Origin: Noviherbaspirillum sp. Root189
GTDB taxonomy: Bacteria; Pseudomonadota; Gammaproteobacteria; Burkholderiales; Burkholderiaceae_D
Reading direction: 5' to 3'
Assembly (NCBI RefSeq): GCF_001428545.1
Contig: NZ_LMHZ01000078.1
Location: 62,384 to 126,383, forward strand
Length of the DNA: 64,000 bases
Shown: positions 53,113 through 62,841 of the stretch, one piece after another
Layout: every line of letters starts with the position of its first letter
Numbering within the stretch: the stretch's first letter is position 1
Notes under the pieces: generated by a model
What the model was told of the DNA's origin: nothing
What the model saw: only the letters and a program-made list of their open reading frames with translations
Databases searched by the model: none
Program-made: the position numbers and the translations under genes

Positions 53113-55368
53113 ATGCCATCTAGACTAATCCGGCTCTCACTCCGCTTCGTCCTGCCGCTTGCGCTGGTCATCGGGTTGATTGCCTATGCCGTCGTGCCGC
53201 TCATCGATAACCTGACCCTGCGCTGGTTTATACGCGACCTTGATGCGCGCTCGCAATCGCTAGCCATCGCCTTGCAGGAGCCCCTGTTTGAATATGTGCC
53301 GCAAAAGGCGGACAAGCGCATCAACCAGCTCTTTGACCGTGCCCTACGGGATGAACGCCTGTATGCCATCGCCTTTTGCGATCCAACTGGTACGGCAATT
53401 TACAAAACGAATACCTATCCGGCCTCGCTCGGATGCCGGACCGAGCAGCCCAGGGATGGACGAAAGGAATCGCTGGTGTCCTTCCCCCAGGGACCGCTGC
53501 ATGTTTCCGAAAGCCAGCTTGACATCGACGGCCAGGCGCTCGGAAAGCTTATCCTGGTGCACGATATGAGCTTCATCGAGCGCCGCAGCGCCGATACCCG
53601 CAAATATGTGATCGGACTGTTCTCGCTGTTGGCCATCGTGATTTCAATGATTACCGTCTTTGTTGCCCATCTCAGCTGGCGTGACTGGATCGCTTCAGTC
53701 AAAGGCATCCTGCGCGGTGAGATTGGCATGCAGAACCGATCGCAGACGACGCCGCCTGAAGTACGTCCACTCGAGAGCGACTTGCGCGCTTTGCTCCATG
53801 AATTCAGTGTCGAGCGACGGGAGCGTGACGACTCCACCCATTTATGGACCCCCGAAAAACTTCGCGACCTGCTGCATGATGAACTCGCCGGCGATGAGGT
53901 GCTGGTAGTGTCAAACCGTGAACCGTACTTGCACGCCCGCACCAGAAACGGGATCGAAGTGCAGCGTCCGGCCAGCGGCCTGGTGACGGCAGTCGAACCC
54001 GTCATGCGGGCTTGTTCTGGCACCTGGATCGCGCACGGCAGCGGATCGGCCGACCGGGAAACCGTCGATCGGGACGATCGTGTGCCGGTGCCGCCCGCCA
54101 ATCCCAGCTATACACTGCGCCGCGTGTGGCTGACGAAAGAAGAAGAGAAGGGCTATTACTATGGCTTCGCGAACGAGGGGATGTGGCCGCTTTGTCATAT
54201 CGCCCATGTGCGTCCGGTGTTTCGGTCGTCCGACTGGGACCAATATGTCGCGGTCAACCAGCGGTTCGCCGATGCAGTGGTCGCAGAGGCGCGTACCGAC
54301 GATCCGGTCGTTCTGGTACAGGATTATCACTTCGCTCTGTTGCCGCGCATGGTGAAGGAGCAGTTGCCTAAAGCGACGATTATTACCTTCTGGCACATTC
54401 CCTGGCCAAATCCCGAATCGTTCGGCATCTGTCCATGGCGCGAGGAAATCCTTGAGGGTCTATTAGGCAGCACCATCCTGGGTTTCCATACGCCATTCCA
54501 TTGCAAGAACTTCCTTGAAACAGTGGACCGCAATCTTGAAACCCGTATCGAGTATGAATCGTCTACCGTCTCCTATGGCGGCAAGCTGACGCAGGTCGAG
54601 CATTACCCGATTTCAATTGCATGGCCGGAGCAACCGGTCGACCTCTCTGTTATTGCTGAATGCCGCAAGACAGTCAGGGACGAGCACGGACTTCCGTCCA
54701 ATCACTTGCTGGCGGTCGGCGTTGATCGCCTCGACTATACTAAGGGCATCATCGAGCGCTTCCAGGCGATAGAGCGGATGCTCGAACTGCACTCCGACCT
54801 TGTCGGAAAATTTACGATGATCCAGATTGCGGCGCCAACCCGATCTTCTCTGGACGAGTACCAGAATTTTGAAACCCGCGTCCGCACGATGGTGCAGCGG
54901 ATTAACAATCGCTTCTCCGACGGCAACTACCAGCCAATCATATTGAAGGCAGAACATCACGACTCCGAACAGGTGACACGCTATTACCGTGCATCGGAAG
55001 TTTGCATGGTGACCAGTTTGCACGACGGCATGAACCTGGTGGCGAAGGAATTTATCGCCGCACGGGATGACGACCGCGGCGTGCTGGTGCTCAGCCAGTT
55101 CACGGGCGCGGCGCGCGAACTGCACGAAGCGCTGGTCGTCAATCCCTATCACATCGAACAGAGTGCAGAAGCCTTGCATCGCGCATTGACCATGCCCGAA
55201 GCGGAGCAATGTGAGCGTATGCGCAGCATGCGTTCGCTGGTCAAGGACTTCAACATTTACCGCTGGGCCGGCCGCATGTTGCTGGATGCTGCGCGGGTGC
55301 GCCAGCGCGAACGGATCCTGAGCAAGATCCGCTCGCACAGCCGCAAGTCCTTGCGCCGGGTGGTATAA
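53113..55368 (+). CDS. otsA: Trehalose-6-phosphate synthase with membrane-anchored sensor-like N-terminus
   Basis: 751 residues, much longer than E. coli OtsA (about 470). Residues 1-260 form a sensor-like module: membrane segment 10-30, an extracytoplasmic domain about 31-163, membrane segment 165-186, and a HAMP-like stretch after it. The GT20 domain follows from about 263 (V-L-V-V-S-N-R-E-P), with W-V-H-D-Y-H-L-type [20 protein letters not shown] and the [10 protein letters not shown] motif. It joins UDP-glucose and glucose-6-phosphate. The anchored sensor may tune activity to envelope or osmotic signals. otsB follows 2 nt later. Ribosome site GGAAGGGA. Confidence 0.88.
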   Translation: MPSRLIRLSLRFVLPLALVIGLIAYAVVPLIDNLTLRWFIRDLDARSQSLAIALQEPLFEYVPQKADKRINQLFDRALRDERLYAIAFCDPTGTAIYKTNTYPASLGCRTEQPRDGRKESLVSFPQGPLHVSESQLDIDGQALGKLILVHDMSFIERRSADTRKYVIGLFSLLAIVISMITVFVAHLSWRDWIASVKGILRGEIGMQNRSQTTPPEVRPLESDLRALLHEFSVERRERDDSTHLWTPEKLRDLLHDELAGDEVLVVSNREPYLHARTRNGIEVQRPASGLVTAVEPVMRACSGTWIAHGSGSADRETVDRDDRVPVPPANPSYTLRRVWLTKEEEKGYYYGFANEGMWPLCHIAHVRPVFRSSDWDQYVAVNQRFADAVVAEARTDDPVVLVQDYHFALLPRMVKEQLPKATIITFWHIPWPNPESFGICPWREEILEGLLGSTILGFHTPFHCKNFLETVDRNLETRIEYESSTVSYGGKLTQVEHYPISIAWPEQPVDLSVIAECRKTVRDEHGLPSNHLLAVGVDRLDYTKGIIERFQAIERMLELHSDLVGKFTMIQIAAPTRSSLDEYQNFETRVRTMVQRINNRFSDGNYQPIILKAEHHDSEQVTRYYRASEVCMVTSLHDGMNLVAKEFIAARDDDRGVLVLSQFTGAARELHEALVVNPYHIEQSAEALHRALTMPEAEQCERMRSMRSLVKDFNIYRWAGRMLLDAARVRQRERILSKIRSHSRKSLRRVV

Positions 55369-55370
55369 GC

Positions 55371-56159
55371 ATGAGCCCCCTGTTTTCCGATCAAGGCTTG
55401 CGACGTCTCGAACATGCGATTGCTGACGGATTGTTATGCGCGTTCGATTTCGACGGCACGCTGTCACCCATCGTGGCCAGGCCTGAAGACGCCCGTCTGC
55501 CAGACAACATCCGTGAGCGATTGCTGACGCTAGGCCGCTATTCGCCGATCGCAATCATTACCGGCCGCTCGGTGGAGGATATACGCAGCCGCCTCGGGTT
55601 CACGCCGGATTATGTGGTTGGCAACCATGGCCTGGAAGGCGTGCCCGGTTGGGAAAACCTGGCACGTGAGCATGAGGCAGCGTGCCAGAGCTGGCGACGC
55701 CAGCTGGAAGACGCGCTCGCAGTGCCAGAGTTCGATCGCGGGATTCAACTTGAGGATAAGCGCTATTCGATGTCCGTGCATTATCGACACGTCAAGGATG
55801 TCGAAAAAAGCGCAAGCCAGCTTGAAAAGCTGTTTGCGGCGCTGTCGCCGGCGCCGCGCATCGTGGCTGGCAAATGTGTTTTCAATCTCCTGGCGGAAGA
55901 CCGGTGTCACAAGGGCAGCGCGCTGGTGCGGCTGATGGACCTGGCCGGTGCCCCGGGTGCGCTCTACGTCGGTGACGATGTGACCGATGAAGACGTATTT
56001 CTCATGCGGCGTGGTGATGTGCTGTCTGTCCGTATCGAGCACTCTGCTGACAGTGCTGCAGACTTTTTCCTTCCGCACCCGCGCGACATCCTGCGTCTTC
56101 TCGATGAATTGATTGCGCGCCTTGACGCGGCTGGCTCCACGAACTGGCTGGCGAAATAG
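55371..56159 (+). CDS. otsB: Trehalose-6-phosphate phosphatase
   Basis: 262 residues. HAD motif I is F-D-F-D-G-T-L-S-P-I with nucleophile Asp26 and Asp28. Motif II is I-I-T-G-R-S, and motif IV is Y-V-G-D-D-V-T-D-E-D-V-F. Length and layout match OtsB. It removes phosphate from trehalose-6-phosphate to give trehalose, an osmo- and desiccation protectant. It begins 2 nt after the otsA stop, so the pair is an operon. Confidence 0.94.
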   Translation: MSPLFSDQGLRRLEHAIADGLLCAFDFDGTLSPIVARPEDARLPDNIRERLLTLGRYSPIAIITGRSVEDIRSRLGFTPDYVVGNHGLEGVPGWENLAREHEAACQSWRRQLEDALAVPEFDRGIQLEDKRYSMSVHYRHVKDVEKSASQLEKLFAALSPAPRIVAGKCVFNLLAEDRCHKGSALVRLMDLAGAPGALYVGDDVTDEDVFLMRRGDVLSVRIEHSADSAADFFLPHPRDILRLLDELIARLDAAGSTNWLAK

Positions 56160-56203
56160 TATATTCGTAGCGTTCGGCGTCGCACATGAATAATGAGGTG
56201 TTT

Positions 56204-57187
56204 ATGCAGGACCACTACATCGGATCGCTGGATATCGGCGGAACCAAGATTGCCGCTGTCGTCGCAGGCAAGCAAGGCCCGCTCGCCCGGGTGACCGCGC
56301 CGACGCCGAAAGAGGGCGATCGCCGTGCGCTGCCGCTCAAAGGCATAGAGTTGCTACAGATGGTGTGCAGCCAGGCGGGTATCGATCCCGGTCTGGTACG
56401 CAGCGTCGGGGTTGCTTCCTCCGGCCCCTTCGTACACGAAGACGGTCTGATTGCGCTGTCCTCACCCAATATCTGCGGAGCCGGCAGGAACGCGCCGGAC
56501 CTGCCTAACGATTGGCGTACCGTACCGCTGGAGCTGGTGTTGCGAGAACGCTATGCAGAGGTCGCAATTGAAAACGATTGTGTCGCAGCCCTTGCCGGAG
56601 AACGGGCTTTTGGCGCGGTACAGGATGAACCGAACTGTGTGTATGTCACCTGGAGCACCGGTGTCGGCTTTGGCCTGTGCGTAGACGGCCATCTCTTGCG
56701 CGGAAAGAACGGCAACGCCGGACATGCCGGACACATGCTGATGTCCGAAACGGAAGACGCCTTATGCGGTTGCGGTAATCGGGGTGACCTGGAGGGACTG
56801 ATATCAGGACGCAATGTCGCTAACCGCCTGAATATGCCTGCCGCGGAATTGTTCAATGCCGCGCGCGACGGTAGGGCGGATGCGCGGGAAGCGGCTGAAA
56901 CCGCAGCGAGGCGGTTCGGCCGGGCGCTATATAACCTTGCGGCCACGCTGGACACGCAACACTTCGTCATAGGCGGTAGTGTCTGGATGCATCATGCAGA
57001 TTGGCTTGCGCCATTGGTGCGTGACGAGATTGAGCAGCGGCTGCCCGCGCTCACGGCAGGCGTCACCATCAGTTCCTCCGGTCTGGGAGGAATGGTCACC
57101 GATGTCGGGGCTCTATCACTGGTGCTTCCAAAGGCATGGATCCCACCTTGGCGAACGACCACGCCATGGCAGAAGCTCAATACATAA
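56204..57187 (+). CDS. ROK-family sugar kinase (glucokinase-like)
   Basis: 327 residues from the ATG at 56204 (GAGGT 5 nt upstream); an ATG at 56186 would add six. The phosphate-binding motif D-I-G-G-T-K is at 10-15. The ROK zinc region reads C-G-C-G-N-R-G-D-L-E-G-L near 187-198, preceded by H-A-G-H-M. In the usual ROK motif C.CG..GC.E a third Cys is expected where Asp stands here. It probably phosphorylates glucose, which fits a trehalose cluster by supplying glucose-6-phosphate. It follows otsB by 44 nt. The 249 nt after it hold nothing identified. Confidence 0.8.
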   Translation: MQDHYIGSLDIGGTKIAAVVAGKQGPLARVTAPTPKEGDRRALPLKGIELLQMVCSQAGIDPGLVRSVGVASSGPFVHEDGLIALSSPNICGAGRNAPDLPNDWRTVPLELVLRERYAEVAIENDCVAALAGERAFGAVQDEPNCVYVTWSTGVGFGLCVDGHLLRGKNGNAGHAGHMLMSETEDALCGCGNRGDLEGLISGRNVANRLNMPAAELFNAARDGRADAREAAETAARRFGRALYNLAATLDTQHFVIGGSVWMHHADWLAPLVRDEIEQRLPALTAGVTISSSGLGGMVTDVGALSLVLPKAWIPPWRTTTPWQKLNT

Positions 57188-57436
57188 ACATGTTCTTTTA
57201 CTAAGGTGCAAATAGGAAAATTCCTAAATGCATCATGTTTTGCCGACCTTGCAATTCATCCATTTGCCGATATCCAACAGGGTTGCCGACTCGCATAATG
57301 CATCATGACGCGGAACCTTTATCAGAAACTTGCGTCACAGAAATATTGGTGGACAAGGCGTGCCTCTGTACAAAATGACGTACGAGAAATCAGCTCATGC
57401 ACGCACCTGGTTTAACGCGAAAGACACGGCACAATC

Positions 57437-58294
57437 ATGATGAATTCAGCATTGGTTGCCCTGCCCAAGGAATGGCAGGCATGGATTAATGAAAACCTCG
57501 CACGCTCGTGCAAGCCGGATGAGCTTGAGAGCATCATGGTGCGGGACGGGCATTTCGATGCGCAACTGGCGCGCGCCGCGATCGAAGAGGCGCGTCGCAG
57601 CAGCCAGGGACATGGGACGACACAGCCGCCATCGGTCCAGCCCATGCCGCGCATCGATACCGGGTCCAATGTCATTCAGGCACTGGACCGTCAGGTTCAA
57701 GTACTGCTTTCACTGCAAGCGCCTCGCGTCATCCTGTTTGGCAATGTGCTGAGCGACGAGGAATGCGACGCGCTGATTGCCTATACCGACAAGCGTCTTC
57801 AACGTTCGCCGGTCGTCTCTGACAAGGATGGCAAGACGCAGGTACACGCGCACCGTAGCAGTCGCGGCGCCATGCTGCAGCGCGGCGAAAGCGAGTTGGT
57901 GGCGCGTATCGAGAACCGTATCGCCGCCCTGATCGACTGGCCTGTCGAAAACGGCGAGGGACTGCAAGTCCTGCGATATGAAAAAGGCAACGAATACCGC
58001 CCGCATTACGATTGGTTCGATGCTTCATTGCCCGGCCCGCGCAAGCATTTGGAACACGGAGGGCAGCGTGTTGCCACCCTGATCATGTATCTGAGCGACG
58101 TGGAGGAGGGAGGTGGTACGTCCTTCCCGAACATCGGTTTGCAGGTCCAGCCGAAGAAAGGTTGCGCGGTGTTCTTTCTCAACACCGACAGCTATGGCAA
58201 TCCCGACCACAAGACCTTGCATGCCGGCGAGCCCGTCGAGCGCGGTGTCAAGGTGATTGCAACCAAGTGGTTGCGCCAGAGTGAAAACCGCTGA
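57437..58294 (+). CDS. Prolyl-4-hydroxylase-like 2-oxoglutarate/Fe(II) dioxygenase
   Basis: 285 residues. The double-stranded beta-helix iron site is complete: H-Y-D with His190 and Asp192, and distal His262. Lys272 in R-G-V-K-V-I-A-T-K-W is the expected 2-oxoglutarate ligand. The N-terminal 75 residues are helical and extra. Bacterial relatives hydroxylate proline in proteins such as EF-Tu; the substrate here is unknown. Monocistronic, with an intrinsic terminator downstream at 58345-58373. The ribosome site is weak. Confidence 0.88.
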   Translation: MMNSALVALPKEWQAWINENLARSCKPDELESIMVRDGHFDAQLARAAIEEARRSSQGHGTTQPPSVQPMPRIDTGSNVIQALDRQVQVLLSLQAPRVILFGNVLSDEECDALIAYTDKRLQRSPVVSDKDGKTQVHAHRSSRGAMLQRGESELVARIENRIAALIDWPVENGEGLQVLRYEKGNEYRPHYDWFDASLPGPRKHLEHGGQRVATLIMYLSDVEEGGGTSFPNIGLQVQPKKGCAVFFLNTDSYGNPDHKTLHAGEPVERGVKVIATKWLRQSENR

Positions 58295-58344
58295 CCTTCA
58301 CAACCTTCACAATTTAGCTTCTCTCCTCCAAGGTAGTTCGTTCG

Positions 58345-58373
58345 CCCCGTCGCAGAAATGCGGCGGGGTTTTT
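58345..58373 (+). terminator. Intrinsic terminator after the dioxygenase gene
   Basis: CCCCGTCGC (58345-58353) pairs with GCGGCGGGG (58360-58368) with one G-U pair around a 6-nt loop, followed by TTTTTG. The remaining nucleotides up to 58584 hold the promoter region of the TRAP genes. Confidence 0.85.
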
Positions 58374-58584
58374 GTTTGTGCGAACCGGCCAGTGAAGTAT
58401 GGTTTTCCGCTCGGCGAACTTGCCGCATTCCGGATTTCCGCACGCTTTTAGCCTGGGCTCGGCAGAATGTCATCAAAAGGTCTATATTTTCCGGACGCTT
58501 GCGTGGTGTCCGCACATGGCACAGCAAGTGCTACTACAATGGCAAGCGTAGTACATAAACATCAAAACCAACAAGGAGATAAGG

Positions 58585-59544
58585 ATGACATTCCGCTTTT
58601 TACGGCGCGCGATCGCGCTCGCCGGTTTCGCACTCGTGGCTGCAGCGCCGGTTCAGGCCCAGCAGCAATTTGTTAACGTGCTCACTGGCGGTACCAGCGG
58701 CGTGTATTACCCGATGGGTGTCGCCCTGTCCCAGATCTACGGCAAGGCCATGCCTAACGCAAAGGTTTCCGTACAGGCCACCAAGGCATCGGCGGAAAAC
58801 CTCAACCTGTTGCAAGCCGGCCGTGGAGAAATCGCCTTTACGCTGGGTGATTCACTGTCCGACGCCTGGAACGGCAATGAAGAAGCAGGCTTCAAGAGCC
58901 CGCTGAAAAAGCTGCGCACCGTGGCAGGGATTTATCCCAACTATATTCAGATCGTTGCCTCGGCCGATTCCGGGATCAAGACACTGGCCGACCTGAAAGG
59001 AAAACGCGTCTCCGTCGGTGCGCCGAAGTCCGGCACTGAGCTCAATGCACGTGCCATCTTCAAGGCAGCTGGCCTGAGCTACAAGGATTTCGCCAAGGTG
59101 GAATACCTGCCATTTGGCGAATCCGTTGAACTGATGAAGAACCGTCAGCTCGACGTTACCCTGCAATCGGCAGGCCTGGGGGTTTCCGCATTGCGTGATC
59201 TCGCCACCGCAGTCAAGATCGTGGTCATTCCTGTCCCGGCCGACGTGGTCGCCAAGGTCGGTGACGCGGCTTACCAGTCCAGTGTCGTTCCAGCCAAGAC
59301 CTACGAGGGTCAGAACACCGACGTGCCGACTGCCGCAGTGCAGAACTTCCTGGTAACGCATGAAGGCGTTCCTGCCGATGTCGTGTATGCAATGACCAAG
59401 TCGATGTTCGAAAACCTCGACACGCTGTTGGCAGCGCATGCGGCAGCCAAGTCAATCAAAAAGGAGACTGCCTCCAAGGGGTCGCCAGTTCCTCTGCATC
59501 CTGGTGCGGAAAAGTACTATCGTGAAGCAGGCTTGCTGAAGTAA
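58585..59544 (+). CDS. TAXI-family TRAP transporter solute-binding protein
   Basis: 319 residues with an excellent AAGGAG ribosome site. Signal peptide about 1-26 (A-P-V-Q-A-Q-Q). The TAXI signature V-L-T-G-G-T-S-G-V-Y-Y-P-M-G follows, then A-S-A-E-N-L-N-L-L-Q-A-G and F-T-L-G-D-S. The protein captures an organic acid or similar small solute in the periplasm and hands it to the fused permease encoded next. Substrate not deducible. Two to three stem-loops lie between it and the permease gene. Confidence 0.92.
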   Translation: MTFRFLRRAIALAGFALVAAAPVQAQQQFVNVLTGGTSGVYYPMGVALSQIYGKAMPNAKVSVQATKASAENLNLLQAGRGEIAFTLGDSLSDAWNGNEEAGFKSPLKKLRTVAGIYPNYIQIVASADSGIKTLADLKGKRVSVGAPKSGTELNARAIFKAAGLSYKDFAKVEYLPFGESVELMKNRQLDVTLQSAGLGVSALRDLATAVKIVVIPVPADVVAKVGDAAYQSSVVPAKTYEGQNTDVPTAAVQNFLVTHEGVPADVVYAMTKSMFENLDTLLAAHAAAKSIKKETASKGSPVPLHPGAEKYYREAGLLK

Positions 59545-59562
59545 GGAACGCCATCTCTGGCG

Positions 59563-59632
59563 TACGGCGGCATCTTCGGTTGCCCGCCGTATGCAAAAAA
59601 ACAAGAGCGCCGGCGGGAAAGAAGACCGGCGC
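59563..59632 (+). other. Intercistronic stem-loops between binding protein and permease genes
   Basis: TACGGCGG (59563-59570) pairs with CCGCCGTA (59584-59591), and GCGCCGG (59607-59613) pairs with CCGGCGC (59626-59632). A smaller ACGCCA/TGGCGT hairpin precedes them (59548-59563). No T runs. They fit a processing or stabilising region that raises binding-protein mRNA over permease mRNA. Confidence 0.5.
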
Positions 59633-59659
59633 CGTTACATCCAATCCGAGGAGAAATGC

Positions 59660-61747
59660 ATGTCAGAACTGAACCTCCATGCGCACGCGCCTGATGGCGC
59701 GCCTGCGGACGGCGAGGAATTCCAGGAGCACGGTGTACAGCGCAAGCTGACCGGGATCGCGCTTAGCGTAATCATTACCGTGGCCTTGATATTCTCTATT
59801 TACCAGCTGATTGTCGCCGCCTTTCATCCCCTGTCCAGCCTGGTGATCCGCTCGCTGCATGTCGGTTTTCTGCTGATGCTGACCTACTTGCTGTATCCGG
59901 CCATGAAGCATGGAAAGCTCACCAGCGTGGCATGGTATGACTGGGTACTGGCGGCAACCGGATTCGGGTTGTCGCTGTACCACTGGATCTATGAAGCGGA
60001 CCTGATACAGCGAGCCGGCGATCCGACGATGGCTGACATGGTGGTCGGTACCGTCATGGTGGTCATGTTGTTTGAAGCCGCGCGCCGCATCCTTGGCCTG
60101 GCGCTTCCCATCGTCTGTGCGGTCTTTCTTGCCTACGGCCTGTTCGGGCAATATCTGCCCGGTGCGCTGGCACATCGCGGCTACGGACTGGACCAGATCG
60201 TCGGGCAGCTTTTCACCGGGACAGAAGGTATTTTCGGAATACCGACCATGGTGTCAGCGACTTATATTTTTCTGTTCATTCTCTTTGGCGCGTTCCTTGA
60301 GCACGCCGGGATGATCAATCTCTTCAATTCACTGGCCCTTGGCCTGGTCGGACAGGCCAAGGGCGGCCCGGCAAAGGTCGCAGTCATTTCCTCCGGCTTC
60401 ATGGGTACCATTTCCGGCTCCGGCGTCGCCAATGTGCTGACGGTTGGCCAATTCACGATTCCGCTGATGAAGCGCTTTGGTTATTCCTCGGTGTTTGCGG
60501 GCGCAGTCGAGGCCACGGCGTCGATGGGTGGCCAGATTATGCCGCCGGTCATGGGTGCGGTGGCCTTCATCATGGCGGAAACGCTCAATGTGCCTTATAT
60601 CGAAATCGTCAAGGCGGCTGCCATTCCGGCGATCCTCTATTATCTGACCGCTTTCTGGATGGTCCATCTGGAAGCAGGCAGAGCCGGGTTGTCCGGCCTG
60701 CCGAAAGACCAGTGTCCCAATCCCTGGCGCGCGCTGAAACAAAGCTGGTACCTGGTGCTTCCGCTGGCCGCACTGATCGGAATGCTGTTCCATGGATTTA
60801 CGCCCATGTTTGCCGGCATGACCGGACTGGCGCTGACGGCGATTCTGATCCTGGGCGCGACGATCGCAGCAAGCCTGTCAAAGCAAGCGTTCCGTTACGT
60901 ATTCTGGCTGGCGGTGGGCTTGGGTGCCGCGACCTTTACCCGCTGGGGCATCTATCCCATCCTGGCAATCATCGCAGTCCTTGCCATCGTGTGCCTGCCG
61001 CTCAATGGCGGCAAGAAAACGCTGAACGACATCAAGATGAGCATGGTCGACGGCGCCAAACAAGCGCTGCCTGTAGGACTCGCCTGCGCGATCGTCGGTG
61101 TCATCATTGGGGTACTGACTCTGACTGGAGCCGCATCCAGCTTTGCAGGATTCATTCTGGAAGTTGGCGAAAAAAGCCTGTTTTTATCGCTGGTGCTCAC
61201 GATGATCGTGTGCCTGATTCTCGGCATGGGGATTCCGACGATCCCCAACTACATCATCACCAGCTCCATTGCCGCGCCTGCACTGCTCAAGCTGGGTGTG
61301 CCGCTGATCGTCAGTCATATGTTCGTGTTCTATTTCGGCATCATGGCGGATCTCACGCCACCGGTCGCCTTGGCCGCGTTTGCCGCAGCTTCCATTGCCA
61401 AAGAATCGCCGATGAAGATCGGCGTCAAGGCCACGCAAATTGCGATCGCCGGATTTGTCATCCCCTATATGGCGGTGTATGACCCGGTGCTGATGCTGCA
61501 GGGGGAATGGACTGTTCCGGCGGTCGCCTATATCGTTGGCAAGGCAGTGATTGCCATCGTCCTGTGGGGTGCTGCCGCAGTCGGGTATCTCTTCGCGCCG
61601 TTGAAGGCCTATGAGCGCGTCTTCTGTGCAGTGGCCTCGCTGATGCTGGTGGCGGCGCTTCCGGTGACCGATGAAATCGGGCTGGGCATGGCGCTGGTAT
61701 TCTTCATATGGCACGTCTGGCAAAAGAAAAGGCTTGCCCTCGCGTGA
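59660..61747 (+). CDS. Fused TRAP transporter permease (DctQ-DctM type, TAXI system)
   Basis: 695 residues from the ATG at 59660 with GAGGAG upstream. About 16-18 hydrophobic helices: a short DctQ-like part (roughly 30-150) fused to the DctM part. The long permease half shows G-F-M-G-T-I-S-G-S-G-V-A-N-V, A-S-M-G-G-Q-I-M-P-P-V-M-G and G-M-G-I-P-T-I-P-N-Y, standard for fused TRAP permeases. It imports the ligand with sodium or proton. Its end overlaps the DUF1850 gene by 40 nt. Confidence 0.92.
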   Translation: MSELNLHAHAPDGAPADGEEFQEHGVQRKLTGIALSVIITVALIFSIYQLIVAAFHPLSSLVIRSLHVGFLLMLTYLLYPAMKHGKLTSVAWYDWVLAATGFGLSLYHWIYEADLIQRAGDPTMADMVVGTVMVVMLFEAARRILGLALPIVCAVFLAYGLFGQYLPGALAHRGYGLDQIVGQLFTGTEGIFGIPTMVSATYIFLFILFGAFLEHAGMINLFNSLALGLVGQAKGGPAKVAVISSGFMGTISGSGVANVLTVGQFTIPLMKRFGYSSVFAGAVEATASMGGQIMPPVMGAVAFIMAETLNVPYIEIVKAAAIPAILYYLTAFWMVHLEAGRAGLSGLPKDQCPNPWRALKQSWYLVLPLAALIGMLFHGFTPMFAGMTGLALTAILILGATIAASLSKQAFRYVFWLAVGLGAATFTRWGIYPILAIIAVLAIVCLPLNGGKKTLNDIKMSMVDGAKQALPVGLACAIVGVIIGVLTLTGAASSFAGFILEVGEKSLFLSLVLTMIVCLILGMGIPTIPNYIITSSIAAPALLKLGVPLIVSHMFVFYFGIMADLTPPVALAAFAAASIAKESPMKIGVKATQIAIAGFVIPYMAVYDPVLMLQGEWTVPAVAYIVGKAVIAIVLWGAAAVGYLFAPLKAYERVFCAVASLMLVAALPVTDEIGLGMALVFFIWHVWQKKRLALA

Positions 61748-62124
61748 TGGCGATCTGCCTTGCAGCGGCGGCCTTTTCCGCTGTACTGCCGCTGCAGCAG
61801 TTCACCCTTGCCTGGAACCATTCGATTGAAAAGATCCGATGGGAAGAGGACTACATTGTTGTCGACGGGCGTCTACGTCTGACGGAAGCCCGCATCCGAG
61901 GATCAGGTGCAGGCATGGAGCCCCCGGAGGGAGCCATCCTTCGAAACGGCGCATGGCACTACTCGCCCAGGCTTCCCGACCTGCCCCGGATCAGTCTGCG
62001 CCGTTCGGGCTTTGTAGCCGACTATGAATGGTGCACGGATGGAGAATGCAAGTCGTTAAGCGCGATTGCCGGCCCACCCGATAAGAACCAGGTGCTCGAC
62101 ATCTTTCCATGTACGTCGCCTTAG
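61708..62124 (+). CDS. DUF1850 protein, TRAP-associated
   Basis: 138 residues. An N-terminal signal or anchor (about 12-30) is followed by the DUF1850 pattern F-T-L-A-W-N-H-S-I-E-K-I-R-W-E-E-D-Y and, later, D-L-P-R-I-S-L-R-R-S-G. A Cys pair (C-T-D-G-E-C) follows. DUF1850 proteins commonly accompany TAXI-TRAP permeases; their role is unknown. The gene overlaps the permease end by 40 nt; a later ATG at 61747 would remove 13 residues. Confidence 0.8.
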   Translation: MARLAKEKACPRVMAICLAAAAFSAVLPLQQFTLAWNHSIEKIRWEEDYIVVDGRLRLTEARIRGSGAGMEPPEGAILRNGAWHYSPRLPDLPRISLRRSGFVADYEWCTDGECKSLSAIAGPPDKNQVLDIFPCTSP

Positions 62125-62286
62125 TGGGGCTTCGAATGGGGGCGGCGAAGCGGGTTGAAGCCAGACACAGTTCGGCGCCGCGCCACTTGCCACCGGTTCC
62201 GGCCCACGTGGGAATGGGTTGCGCGACTCTACGCGTAACCGCAACGATCCACTGGCAACGAGGATATGGTCAACTCCTTCTGCGCT

Positions 62287-62748
62287 TCAACTAGGCCAGT
62301 TCAAACCGGGTATCCGGGCAGATGACGACCTGAAGCGGGACGCACTCTTTTCGAGAAAGTGATCGGTACGCCATTCCTTCGCGAGGGCGGCCAGTTGTGA
62401 AAGAACATTCCGCAATTCCTCCGGTGCACTCTTGTCGCGCAATGGATACTGGTCGACCAGCAAAACCCGGCCCGTTTCGTCCGATACGGTAAAGCTTGGC
62501 CCTGTTCCGGTGTAAAGAAACAGGTTGGCTTCCAGCAGTGCCTTGTATGCGTCGGCCTGGCGACCTAGCGGCACATCACCACAATCACAATATATAAACA
62601 TGATGTCCGGATTGACCGTTTCACTATAAATCAGCGAGAACATCGATCCATCGACGACAACGGGGCCTCCTCGCATGATCTGTCCCGAATTTTCCAAGCC
62701 GCACAGCTTGCAAAAATCTTCGATCAAATACCTGTAATTTGCCGTCAT
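62287..62748 (-). CDS. CesT-type type III secretion chaperone
   Basis: 153 residues from the ATG at 62748 (AAGG upstream); an ATG at 62781 would add 11. Small, acidic, with the CesT layout: N-terminal helix (Y-L-I-E-D-F-C-K-L-C-G-L), beta strands with V-V-V-D-G-S-M-F-S-L-I-Y, helix Y-K-A-L-L-E-A-N-L-F-L-Y and strand R-V-L-L-V-D-Q-Y-P-L. These chaperones bind the N-terminal part of effectors in the cytoplasm and deliver them to the type III machine. It lies divergent from the hrp-box gene at 62973, so it most likely serves that effector. No other type III genes are in the window. Confidence 0.75.
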   Translation of the reverse strand: MTANYRYLIEDFCKLCGLENSGQIMRGGPVVVDGSMFSLIYSETVNPDIMFIYCDCGDVPLGRQADAYKALLEANLFLYTGTGPSFTVSDETGRVLLVDQYPLRDKSAPEELRNVLSQLAALAKEWRTDHFLEKSASRFRSSSARIPGLNWPS

Positions 62749-62841
62749 TACTGACCTTCGCGTTTGTGTTTCATCAGTCATGAGTGCGTTTTAGAGGGCA
62801 TGCAGTTCCATTATTTCATTGCAGTTCGTTGCGTTGACTTT

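Noticed and set aside
52854-53123. 89-residue frame between the membrane protein gene and otsA
   Set aside because: No ribosome site or recognisable pattern, and it runs into the otsA start.
54613-55554. 313-residue minus-strand frame
   Set aside because: Antisense to the otsA catalytic domain and otsB start; no recognisable protein features.
60712-61482. 256-residue plus-strand frame in another register
   Set aside because: Lies inside the TRAP permease gene; Arg/His/Cys-rich shadow translation.
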